From: Spirosoma linguale DSM 74
GTDB lineage: Bacteria > Bacteroidota > Bacteroidia > Cytophagales > Spirosomataceae
Assembly (NCBI GenBank): GCA_000024525.1
Contig: CP001769.1
Span: 4,311,001 to 4,375,000 of the forward strand
Direction: 5' to 3'
DNA length: 64,000 nucleotides
Shown here: positions 53,986 through 62,248 of the stretch, in pieces
Position numbering within the stretch: the first letter of the stretch is position 1
Layout of the letters: each line of letters begins with the position of its first letter
The notes under the pieces: model-generated
The model's database searches: none
The model's input: the letters and a program-made list of their open reading frames with translations, nothing else
What the model was told of the DNA's origin: nothing
Translations under genes and position numbers: made by a program

Positions 53986-53997
53986 ATAGACCATACC

Positions 53998-54198
53998 ATG
54001 AAAAAATTCGAACACCTCGTTCTAGACGTAGCCTCCACTGGTTTCTGGAACAATAAAATTGATACACAGGAGTTGACAGAGAAACTAAACCAACTTGGCA
54101 GGGAAGGTTGGGAGTTGGCATCAATGGTCGATGTAAACCAACATCAGGGAGCGACAAAAGGACTGCTGGCTACCCTAAAGCGGGAGTTAACCAATTGA
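53998..54198 (+). CDS. DUF4177-family protein
   Basis: A 66-residue protein with the DUF4177 pattern: KKFEHLVLDV, then LTEKLNQLGREGWELASMV. The family is small, widespread and uncharacterised. It lies just after the sufB terminator. Confidence 0.8.
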   Translation: MKKFEHLVLDVASTGFWNNKIDTQELTEKLNQLGREGWELASMVDVNQHQGATKGLLATLKRELTN

Positions 54199-54279
54199 TA
54201 TAGAAGCCTCTTAGACAACCAGCTTTCATGCGTAGGAAACAGACCGGATCAACTTTTGGCTGCATAATCGCTAACGATC

Positions 54280-55104
54280 ATGCTTAAAATAGCTTATCAG
54301 GACGAATTACTCTTTACATCCACGCAGCAAAGAGGCAGTAGCGGACCCGACGTTCGTCGAATACAGGAATGGCTTTGCCTGAACGCGCTCCGATACCCGA
54401 CAGCCGCCCTGACCACAACACTCGATGGTGAGTTTGGCCCGGCAACAAAACTGGCGGTGCAGAATTTCCAGGCCGTCCTCAAGCTCCCTAAAACCGGAGT
54501 TGTCACACCCGATTTATTCGCGAAGCTAAGCGCCCCGCTGGCAACGGGTTTTCAAACCAAACCAGCGAGTAAAGACATTCGGAGAGCCGTTGTGCAACTG
54601 GCACAAACCCATTTAAAACAACGCTCCGCTGAATTGCAATGCGACGACGGGCAAAATCTTGGCCCCTGGGTCCGTAGCTATTGTGATGGGTTAGACGGCT
54701 CGCTTTTCAAGTGGTGTGCCGGTTTTGTCCAGTCTATTCTGGACTAGGCCGCGTCGAGTGCCGGTCGTCAGTTTACTGATATAATGCCAAGAACCCTGAG
54801 TTGCGATACACTGGCGCTGAGTGGTCAGGCAAACGGGCGGCTTATTCGCAGCGAAGTGATCCGAAAAAAACCGGATCATATCAAACCCGGCGACGTTTTT
54901 CTACTCCGTACGCTTACAACCGGCCCCACTCCGGCAGACGACTGGTATCACACGGGCCTTATTACGGCCATATCGGGCGATGTTGTTGAGACAATTGAGG
55001 GAAATACCGACCTCAAAGGCGGCAGCAACGGCACCGCCGTTTTTTCCAGAGTACGCAACTTCCGTAAAACGACCCTCGATGTTTTCACGATTGACGGCTT
55101 GTAG
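54280..55104 (+). pseudogene. Peptidoglycan-binding/CHAP-like gene interrupted by an in-frame TAG
   Basis: Two open parts are in one frame: 54280-54747 and, after a TAG at 54745-54747, on to 55104. The first has a PG_binding_1 domain (GSSGPDVRRIQEWL, DGEFGPATKLAVQNFQAVL) and a segment with a candidate catalytic Cys in FKWCAGFVQSILD. The second continues with AASSAGRQFTDI and contains YHTGLITAI, the likely His of a CHAP/NlpC-like amidase, and GNTDLKGG. Joined, they give a 274-residue muralytic-type protein. A CAG to TAG change would explain the stop; read-through or a base-call error is possible. Confidence 0.8.
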
Positions 55105-55132
55105 TGCCTGACTCGCCTGAACCCTATTTTTC

Positions 55133-55140
55133 TACCTTTG
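55133..55140 (+). promoter_or_regulatory. Putative -7 promoter element of uvrB
   Basis: TACCTTTG matches TAnnTTTG about 136 bp before the uvrB ATG. A -33 element at the expected spacing is not seen. Confidence 0.4.
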
Positions 55141-55276
55141 GAAAGGTTAACTATACGACACGGTTTAGCGTTAGTACGTATGAATCGAAAGGACTGGAGA
55201 ACGCTGGTAAAGTTGAAAACTGCCCTTGTTATCCAGCCCGTATTTTCGTAAATTAGCCAGATTCTAAACGGCAATA

Positions 55277-57298
55277 ATGAACTTTAAACTAACGTCTGAA
55301 TTTCAACCAACCGGCGATCAGCCGAAGGCAATCGAAAAGTTGGTGAAGGGTGTAAACGAAGGCGAACCCGCACAGGTACTGCTTGGCGTTACAGGCTCTG
55401 GCAAAACGTTTACAATTGCGAACCTCATCGCGCGAACCAACCGTCCAACGCTTGTACTGAGCCATAACAAAACATTGGCCGCCCAACTTTACGGGGAATT
55501 CAAACAGTTTTTCCCCGAGAACGCCGTCGAGTACTTCATCTCTTACTATGACTACTACCAGCCCGAAGCGTACATCGCCACGACCAATACGTACATTGAA
55601 AAGGACCTGGCGATCAATGAAGAAATTGATAAGCTGCGACTGGCAGCTACCTCAGCCCTGATGAGCGGCCGACGCGACGTTATTGTGGTAGCTTCGGTGT
55701 CCTGCATTTACGGCATGGGCAACCCCGAAGAATTTAAACGCAATGTGGTGCGCATTGGCGTTGGCGAGCAGATGAGCCGCAACAACTTCCTGCACCAGTT
55801 GGTCAGCATCTTGTACAGCCGGACTGAAGGCGAATTTCAGCGCGGCAACTTCCGTGTGAAAGGCGACACGGTGGATTTGTACGTGGCCTATGCTGATTTT
55901 GCCTATCGCGTTATCTTCTTCGGCGATGAGATTGAAACGATTCAGCGTATTGACCCCGGCACCGGCAAGAAGTTGTCGGAAGAGAGTATGGTCACTATTT
56001 TTCCGGCCAATCTGTTCGTAACCGGGCGCGATACACTCAACGGAGCTATCTATCAGATTCAGGACGACATGGTTGCGCAGGTGCGTTATTTCGAATCAGA
56101 ACTTCGCGAAATGGAAGCAACCCGCATTCGGGAACGGACAGAATTTGACCTTGAGATGATGCGCGAACTCGGCTATTGTTCGGGTATTGAGAACTACTCC
56201 CGCTATTTCGACAAACGCCTGCCCGGTCAGCGGCCGTTCTGCCTGCTTGACTACTTCCCGGACGATTTTCTGATGGTTGTTGACGAAAGCCACGTGACCA
56301 TTCCGCAAATCAGAGCCATGTGGGGTGGCGACCGTTCGCGTAAAACAGCGCTCGTGGATTATGGCTTCCGGCTTCCGTCGGCTATGGACAACCGCCCACT
56401 CACCTTTCAGGAATTTGAAGACCTGTCGGGTCAGTCGATTTATGTATCCGCTACGCCTTCCGACTACGAACTCCGCAAAAGTGAAGGGGTAGTTGTTGAA
56501 CAGTTGATCCGGCCAACTGGTCTGCTGGACCCCGAAATTGAGGTGCGCCCGAGTTTGAATCAGATTGACGATTTGCTCGAAGCCATCGACGGCCGCATCA
56601 AACGTGGGGAGCGTGTACTGGTTACAACCCTGACCAAACGAATGGCCGAAGAGCTAACCAAATACCTGGATCGCGTAGGTATTAAAACCCGGTACATTCA
56701 CTCCGAAGTGAAAACGCTGGACCGGGTCGAAATTCTCCGCGATTTACGACTGGGCAATTTCGATGTGCTGGTGGGTGTCAACCTGCTTCGGGAGGGCCTT
56801 GACCTGCCCGAAGTCTCGCTGGTGGCGATTATGGATGCCGATAAGGAAGGTTTTCTGCGCGACATCCGGTCACTGATCCAGACCATTGGCCGGGCTGCCC
56901 GTAATGCCAACGGCAAAGTGATTATGTATGCCGACCGGATTACGGGCTCCATGCAAAAAGCTATTGACGAAACGAACCGACGGCGGGCTATTCAGTTGGA
57001 ATACAACACAGATAATGGCATTACCCCAACGACGGTGTTGAAATCGCGTGAGTCAATCATGGGCCAAACCAAGGTAGCCGATTCGAAAGCAAAACATTTC
57101 TACGTCGAACCCGAAGAAATCCGAATTGCTGCCGATCCTGTCGTTCGATACATGGGCAAGGGTGATTTGGAGAAAATAATTCAGGAGACTCAATCCAAGA
57201 TGGAGCGGGCCGCTAAAGACCTCGACTTTATGGAAGCCGCTCGCCTGCGGGATGAGTTGTTCCAGTTACGTGATAAGCTAAAGAAGGAAACCGCGTAA
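55277..57298 (+). CDS. uvrB: Excinuclease ABC subunit B
   Basis: A 673-residue protein of nucleotide excision repair. Visible parts are the Walker A GVTGSGKT (residues 37-44), the damage-sensing beta-hairpin YYDYYQPEAYI near 95, the DESH-type motif VVDESHVTIPQIR, the helicase C-terminal motifs with GVNLLREGLDLPEVSLVAI and QTIGRAARN, and the C-terminal UVR domain (DLDFMEAARLRDELFQLRD) that binds UvrC. It is full length. It stands alone, as uvrB often does. Confidence 0.98.
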   Translation: MNFKLTSEFQPTGDQPKAIEKLVKGVNEGEPAQVLLGVTGSGKTFTIANLIARTNRPTLVLSHNKTLAAQLYGEFKQFFPENAVEYFISYYDYYQPEAYIATTNTYIEKDLAINEEIDKLRLAATSALMSGRRDVIVVASVSCIYGMGNPEEFKRNVVRIGVGEQMSRNNFLHQLVSILYSRTEGEFQRGNFRVKGDTVDLYVAYADFAYRVIFFGDEIETIQRIDPGTGKKLSEESMVTIFPANLFVTGRDTLNGAIYQIQDDMVAQVRYFESELREMEATRIRERTEFDLEMMRELGYCSGIENYSRYFDKRLPGQRPFCLLDYFPDDFLMVVDESHVTIPQIRAMWGGDRSRKTALVDYGFRLPSAMDNRPLTFQEFEDLSGQSIYVSATPSDYELRKSEGVVVEQLIRPTGLLDPEIEVRPSLNQIDDLLEAIDGRIKRGERVLVTTLTKRMAEELTKYLDRVGIKTRYIHSEVKTLDRVEILRDLRLGNFDVLVGVNLLREGLDLPEVSLVAIMDADKEGFLRDIRSLIQTIGRAARNANGKVIMYADRITGSMQKAIDETNRRRAIQLEYNTDNGITPTTVLKSRESIMGQTKVADSKAKHFYVEPEEIRIAADPVVRYMGKGDLEKIIQETQSKMERAAKDLDFMEAARLRDELFQLRDKLKKETA

Positions 57299-57376
57299 AA
57301 GCATGTTTACGAGTTTGTGCAAGTCCATTTATGAGTCTTCCCAATGACCTGGGAGAGATAACAGGCACAGCCTTGG

Positions 57377-57401
57377 GGTGATACGGTTCGACTGTATCAC
57401 C
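57377..57401. terminator. Small hairpin downstream of uvrB
   Basis: GGTGATAC and GTATCACC pair around a 9-nt loop about 80 bp after the uvrB stop. No T-tract follows; the call is by position. Confidence 0.4.
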
Positions 57402-57479
57402 TCATTGTCTTTTACGATCAATCGCAAATTACAAAATCTTCATACCTTGCATCCTGTCAGGTAAAAACACAAAACACCC

Positions 57480-58007
57480 ATGAAACGCATTCTAATTATC
57501 CTTGGCGTTATTGCCGTAATAGCGCTTGTCGGTTTTTTTTCACTCCGTAGCTGGACGAAATCCGGAAGCCCGGAAGCCATTGCACAAATTGACCAGAACG
57601 GTCTGAAAATAAAGGTCGATTACTGCCAGCCGTATAAAAAAGGGCGCAAAATCTTCGGCGGCCTGGTCCCTTACGGTGAAGTATGGCGCACGGGTGCCAA
57701 TGAGGCAACGGTGGTTGATTTCGACCAGAACATAGTGGTAGCAGGTCAGCCTTTAGACAAAGGCGAATACTCGCTCTGGACCATCCCCTCGCAAAACGGC
57801 TGGATTGCCATTTTCAACAGCGAAACAGGGCAGTGGGGCACTAACTACGACCAAACCAAGGATATATTGCGGGTGCCCATTGTCTCACAAAAGCATACCC
57901 CCAAGGCCGAACAGTTTTACATTACCTTCCGCCCTTCAACTACGGGTACGGACATGGTGCTGGCCTGGGACGAAACCGAAGCTATCATACCCATTCAAAA
58001 ACGGTAA
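57480..58007 (+). CDS. DUF2911-family membrane-anchored protein
   Basis: A 175-residue protein with one N-terminal membrane helix (ILIILGVIAVIALVGFF) and a DUF2911 domain: VDYCQPYKKGRKIFGGLVPY, EVWRTGANEATVVDFDQ and GEYSLWTIPSQNGW. This family is common in Bacteroidota and its function is not known. It is convergent with the esterase gene. Confidence 0.9.
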   Translation: MKRILIILGVIAVIALVGFFSLRSWTKSGSPEAIAQIDQNGLKIKVDYCQPYKKGRKIFGGLVPYGEVWRTGANEATVVDFDQNIVVAGQPLDKGEYSLWTIPSQNGWIAIFNSETGQWGTNYDQTKDILRVPIVSQKHTPKAEQFYITFRPSTTGTDMVLAWDETEAIIPIQKR

Positions 58008-58034
58008 GCACACCACAAACAGATGGGCCTGGGC

Positions 58035-58982
58035 TTACCGATGGAAACTTTGGGCAATAAACTTGAGCGCATCGGGTAATCCGGTGCGCCAGTACGTCCA
58101 GGTGTGCGCGCCATCGCGAACGCGGTACTCGTGCGGAATCCTACGGTTGAGCAGCGCCAGATGAAGCATCGAATTGCCAATACTCAGGGCGTCATCATCG
58201 CCACAGTCGATATACCAGCGTACTTTAGTAAGATCGCTTTCCGGTGCCGACCTGGCAAGTGTTATGGGGCTGTTTCGTTTCCAGGTGATGGTGAGCCGGT
58301 CCTCTCCCTTGGCAGGCCCGCTAAACACCGGTGCAAAAACCGTGTTATAGCGTTCGTCGGGAATGTTGACAAAGCCTTCATCTGTACGAATACCCGCGCT
58401 GAGAGCGGCACAGGAGCCAAATAAGTCGGCGTGGTGCATAGCCAGCGTTAATGATCCAAACCCGCCCATAGACAGGCCCGAGATAGCCCGAAATTCGCGC
58501 TGGGTACGGGTTCGAAACATGGAGTCGATATGCGGTATCAGCTCCTGCACAAACATGTCTTCGTAACGAACCTTGTTCTGGTAATCATTCACAAACCAGC
58601 TTGCCCCCCCATTCGGCATCACAATAATCATAGGGGGTAATTCACCCGATTTGATCCCCACATCGGCAATACGGTCGGCCTCGCCAAACTGCACCCAGCC
58701 CGTTTCATCATCCCCATAGCCGTGGAGCAGGTACACAACCGGATAGCGCCGGTTAGAAATATAATAATCAGGCGGCAGATAGATCGAGAACTTAACCGCC
58801 TGGTTCATCAGTGAGCTGTTCATCACCATACTTTCCAGCAATCTGGCTTGCGGAGCCGCCACAACGGGAACAGGACCGTTAGTTTGGGGAGCCGTCAGTT
58901 GCGCACGTCGGCGCGATTGGGCCGAAGCAGTTATGGCCACACAGGTAACCAGTAAGCAAATCAGCAGTCTACGTACAGGCAT
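58035..58982 (-). CDS. Secreted esterase (alpha/beta hydrolase, putative esterase family)
   Basis: A 315-residue exported esterase with a signal peptide ending ITASAQ (residue 22). The fold shows YPVVYLLHGYGDDETGW, the nucleophile elbow ISGLSMGGFGSL, an acid in YIDCGDDDAL and the His in DGAHTWTYW. It resembles esterase D and feruloyl-esterase-type enzymes that cut acyl esters from sugars. The substrate is unknown. Confidence 0.9.
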   Translation of the reverse strand: MPVRRLLICLLVTCVAITASAQSRRRAQLTAPQTNGPVPVVAAPQARLLESMVMNSSLMNQAVKFSIYLPPDYYISNRRYPVVYLLHGYGDDETGWVQFGEADRIADVGIKSGELPPMIIVMPNGGASWFVNDYQNKVRYEDMFVQELIPHIDSMFRTRTQREFRAISGLSMGGFGSLTLAMHHADLFGSCAALSAGIRTDEGFVNIPDERYNTVFAPVFSGPAKGEDRLTITWKRNSPITLARSAPESDLTKVRWYIDCGDDDALSIGNSMLHLALLNRRIPHEYRVRDGAHTWTYWRTGLPDALKFIAQSFHR

Positions 58983-59040
58983 TAGCGTGTTTGAGTAAGT
59001 AAATGGTTGTCAAATTTATCAGGAAACGAGGGGTCTTCAG

Positions 59041-59068
59041 CAGGTAATTCACAATTTACCTGTTTTTT
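59041..59068 (+). terminator. Hairpin with T-run upstream of the sigma-54 activator
   Basis: CAGGTAA and TTACCTG pair around an 8-nt loop and are followed by six T. It sits in a divergent promoter region, 160 bp before the next gene, so on the plus strand it could be an attenuator or end stray transcription. Confidence 0.5.
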
Positions 59069-59227
59069 ATATCTACGCTTAAAGAAAGGCTAAACGTGTA
59101 CGCTGACCCCGTTTATGATAAAAAAAAGAGTGTTTGGCGAATATATCACGGTCAATAACACTTGCCGATACAAAATCTCCTATTTTAGGGGTTTTAGTAA
59201 TCAATTCTTCTATTTTATACCACTTGT

Positions 59228-60379
59228 ATGGCCAAACTGATTATCGTGGACGACGAAAAACCCATTCGGGCGGCCCTACGCGATATTTTAGAGTACGAAG
59301 GCTACGATGTTGACGAAGCAAAAGACGGCGAAGAAGGGCTGGATATGATTATGCGCACAAGTTACGACGTAGCCTTGTGCGACATTCGCATGCCGAAACT
59401 GAATGGGCTTGAATTGCTTATGAAAGTCAGCGAAGCTGAAAAGAGTACGCAGATCATCATGATTTCGGCGTACGGCAATGTTGAGAATGCCGTCGAAGCC
59501 ACCAAGCGGGGAGCGTTCGACTTCATTACAAAACCACCCGATTTAAATCGTCTGCTCATTACCGTCCGCAACGCCATTGAGCGATCAAAACTGGTTCAGG
59601 AAACCAAAACGCTCAAAAAACGCATCTACAAACTAAACGAGATTGTTGGTGAATCCGACTCAATCCGTAAAGTGAAAGATACGATCAATCGGGTAGCCGC
59701 TACGGAAGCCAGGGTGCTGGTAACCGGCGCCAATGGATCGGGCAAAGAGATGGTTGCCAAACAGATTCACGAAAAAGGAAGTCGTGCCAACCAGCCGCTT
59801 ATCGAAGTAAACTGCGCAGCCATTCCCAGCGAACTGATTGAAAGTGAACTTTTTGGCCACGAGAAAGGCGCTTTTACGGGCGCGGCAGCCAAGCGTGTAG
59901 GCAAGTTTGAGCAAGCCGACGGCGGTACCCTTTTCCTCGACGAAATTGGCGACATGAGCCTGTCGGCCCAGGCCAAAGTGCTGCGGGCACTTCAGGAAAG
60001 CAAAATTACGCGCGTCGGGGGCGACAAAGAAATAAAGGTCAACGTCCGGGTTATTGCGGCTACCAACAAAGACCTGCGGCAGGAAATCGTAAACGGTAAC
60101 TTCCGCGAAGACTTATTTCACCGGCTGAGCGTCATCATGATCCACGTTCCGCCCTTATCGGAACGGCGGGGCGATATTCCGCTACTAGCTGATAAATTCC
60201 TGCACGATATCGCTACTGAATACGGCGCACCGGCCAAAGAATTGTCGCCCGATGCTATGGACTATCTACAATCCCTTCCCTGGACGGGTAACGTTCGGGA
60301 ATTGCGTAACGTGATTGAGCGCCTGGTAATTATGTGCGGAGATGAGATCATGCTCGACGACGTGAAGGCCTACGCGTAA
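59228..60379 (+). CDS. NtrC-type sigma-54 response regulator lacking the HTH domain
   Basis: A 383-residue regulator. The receiver domain has VDDEKP and the phospho-accepting Asp52 in ALCDIRMPK. The AAA+ domain has Walker A GANGSGKE, the sigma-54 contact loop GAFTGA, Walker B GGTLFLDEIGD and the late segment LPWTGNVRELRNVIERL. The protein ends about 15 residues later (DEIMLDDVKAYA), so the Fis-type DNA-binding domain of about 50 residues is absent. It should activate RNA polymerase from solution or through another DNA-binding protein. A 151-bp palindromic element starts directly after the stop. Confidence 0.92.
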   Translation: MAKLIIVDDEKPIRAALRDILEYEGYDVDEAKDGEEGLDMIMRTSYDVALCDIRMPKLNGLELLMKVSEAEKSTQIIMISAYGNVENAVEATKRGAFDFITKPPDLNRLLITVRNAIERSKLVQETKTLKKRIYKLNEIVGESDSIRKVKDTINRVAATEARVLVTGANGSGKEMVAKQIHEKGSRANQPLIEVNCAAIPSELIESELFGHEKGAFTGAAAKRVGKFEQADGGTLFLDEIGDMSLSAQAKVLRALQESKITRVGGDKEIKVNVRVIAATNKDLRQEIVNGNFREDLFHRLSVIMIHVPPLSERRGDIPLLADKFLHDIATEYGAPAKELSPDAMDYLQSLPWTGNVRELRNVIERLVIMCGDEIMLDDVKAYA

Positions 60380-60530
60380 GTCTGAACCGCACGGGCGACC
60401 CCGCGGGATTTTAACAAGATTAAAAAGATTAGGCAAGATTATAGATGCAAAACAGAAAGCCTTATCTACAATCTTGAAAAATCCCTTCAATCTTGTTAAA
60501 ATCCCGCGGGGTCGCCCGTGCGGTTCAGAC
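60380..60530. repeat. Palindromic element with 42-nt perfect arms between convergent genes
   Basis: Arms at 60380-60421 and 60489-60530 are exact complements; the outer part reads GTCTGAACCGCACGGGCGAC. The 67-nt middle pairs further (CAAGATTATAGAT against ATCTACAATCTTG, one mismatch). The left arm starts at the base after the TAA of the sigma-54 regulator gene. The right arm contains the TGA stop of the LuxE-like gene. Confidence 0.95.
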
Positions 60531-61652
60531 AAGTAAGTTACACCCCCTCACGTCAGAATTATCGAAGCGTCCTATCACCCGAAAAGCACCGGGTTGTCCC
60601 TCAGTGTCCACGTACTGGCCTAAATCCTGCGTTTCGATGAACGAGCAGGAATCCAGGTTGGCCAGGTCGATCACGTTTATTCCGCCGGTGCGTCGTTCGC
60701 CCGCTCGGGTGCTATCCTGAGGATAAAGTGAAAACGGGTCGTTGATATCGCGCAGGAATACCCGCAGGGTTGAGCTGGGCTGGAATACACCCTCCCCTTT
60801 TGAATAAGCCTGCGACAGCAGTTCGGTCATGCCATACTCGGAATGCACCGCCCCAACGCCCAGTCTGCTAGTCAGTATCTCGTGTACTTCTTCGCGCAGA
60901 AGCTCTTTACGGCGGCCTTTCATGCCACCGGTTTCCATCACGATAAGCTTATCCAATTGACCCAGAAACGTTAAGTCAGCTGCCGACTCAGCCCAATCCA
61001 GCAAACCAAACGTAACGCCAATCAGAAGAATCTGTTTCTTGTCAGGACGTTGAGCGAGCTGCTTCAATCGTTGTGTCAATTCCTGGTGATTGTGCAGAAA
61101 GAAGCCGGATAAATTATCCGTCGTTTGCACGCGTTCGATTCGGGCCATAAATTGCTGAACCATATACACAAGCGACGAATTATTTCGTTCAAGGTACGAG
61201 GGCAGCAAAGCCAGAATATGGAAATTGCTGAGTGGACCGTAGGTTTGTTCGAAAATCCGGGTGCTGATGGTATCGTAAAGGGCCGGATCGGGTACAATAT
61301 GGCGGCTCGTAGTAAGCTGACCCGTTGTTCCACTGCTGGCAAACGTGAGTAACGGCGAGCTTTCCGGGCCCGGTGCCGCGGAGGTACCCGTCAGAACGAT
61401 ATGATTCTTGAAAAAACCAATCGGCATAAACGGGATTTGACGCACATCGGTAACGGTTTCCGGTCGAAAAGACAGGTAACGCAGATAATTTGCGTAAATA
61501 GCATTATTGACGGCCTGATAACGGAAAACCGACAAAGCCAGCGATTCAAATGACTCCCGATTTGGCAGACTAGCGGTAAGCGTCAAAATTTGCTCCCGCA
61601 GCAACCGTCGATCATCGGCTGTTTTTCCGGATAGTGTTGATAAAAAAGACAA
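60525..61652 (-). CDS. LuxE/PaaK-family acyltransferase-like protein
   Basis: A 375-residue protein that resembles acyl-protein synthetases (LuxE). Visible parts are IPFMPIGFFKNH, the AMP-binding P-loop LTFASSGTTGQLTTS, FGLLDWAESA, VMETGGMKGRRKE and SEYGMTELLSQAY. Members activate carboxylic acids as adenylates; the substrate here is unknown. The start is TTG at 61652, as no ATG is available. The stop codon is TGA in the right arm of the palindrome. Confidence 0.85.
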   Translation of the reverse strand: MSFLSTLSGKTADDRRLLREQILTLTASLPNRESFESLALSVFRYQAVNNAIYANYLRYLSFRPETVTDVRQIPFMPIGFFKNHIVLTGTSAAPGPESSPLLTFASSGTTGQLTTSRHIVPDPALYDTISTRIFEQTYGPLSNFHILALLPSYLERNNSSLVYMVQQFMARIERVQTTDNLSGFFLHNHQELTQRLKQLAQRPDKKQILLIGVTFGLLDWAESAADLTFLGQLDKLIVMETGGMKGRRKELLREEVHEILTSRLGVGAVHSEYGMTELLSQAYSKGEGVFQPSSTLRVFLRDINDPFSLYPQDSTRAGERRTGGINVIDLANLDSCSFIETQDLGQYVDTEGQPGAFRVIGRFDNSDVRGCNLLV

Positions 61653-61690
61653 GTTTAAAAAAGCGTTTATTGCACAACGAGTACAACAGT

Positions 61691-62233
61691 ATGCGACGGC
61701 AACTAATTCAACCGTATTTCATCGTAATAGGTCTGGCCCTTGCGCTTTCTTCCTGTTTTACGGAACCAAATTACTCCGATACCCCGGCCATTGACTTTAA
61801 AGGCATAGCCCGGTATACCATAGAAGCCGGAAAAGGTGTAGGTAAAGGAAAGCGGGATTCGGTCGTCATCACCATTGGTTTTAAAGACGGCGATGGTAAT
61901 ATTGGCAACAGCATTCCACTTCCCAAAGCCGATTCGGCCCGATATGCCACCAACGGCGGCTGGGGCAGTTATCGTATTCGTACGTTCAGGCTCGTCAACA
62001 AGAAGTATGAAGAGGTGCCGCTGGCGGTCAACACAACACTTTATATTCCTGACCTGACAAAAGGGAAGCCCAAAGGAGCGATTGAAGGCTCACTGGATTT
62101 CAACCAGATTTTCCAGTACGGGACCAGTTTCCAGCTTTTCCCGACCAAATTTCAGATCGAAATACGGGACCGTAGTCTGAATGTCAGCAATACCGTAGAG
62201 ACAGACACGATCTCGGTGCCTTTCTTCAGGTAG
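61691..62233 (+). CDS. Putative lipoprotein, unknown function
   Basis: A 180-residue protein with a lipoprotein signal: MRRQLIQPYF, a hydrophobic stretch and ALSSC (Cys about residue 22). The mature part is beta-rich (GFKDGDGNIGNS, RIRTFRLVNKKYEEVPL). I start at the ATG at 61691; the frame to 61634 would overlap the divergent gene. No family is assigned. Confidence 0.75.
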   Translation: MRRQLIQPYFIVIGLALALSSCFTEPNYSDTPAIDFKGIARYTIEAGKGVGKGKRDSVVITIGFKDGDGNIGNSIPLPKADSARYATNGGWGSYRIRTFRLVNKKYEEVPLAVNTTLYIPDLTKGKPKGAIEGSLDFNQIFQYGTSFQLFPTKFQIEIRDRSLNVSNTVETDTISVPFFR

Positions 62234-62248
62234 AAGCGGTTCCGGGGC

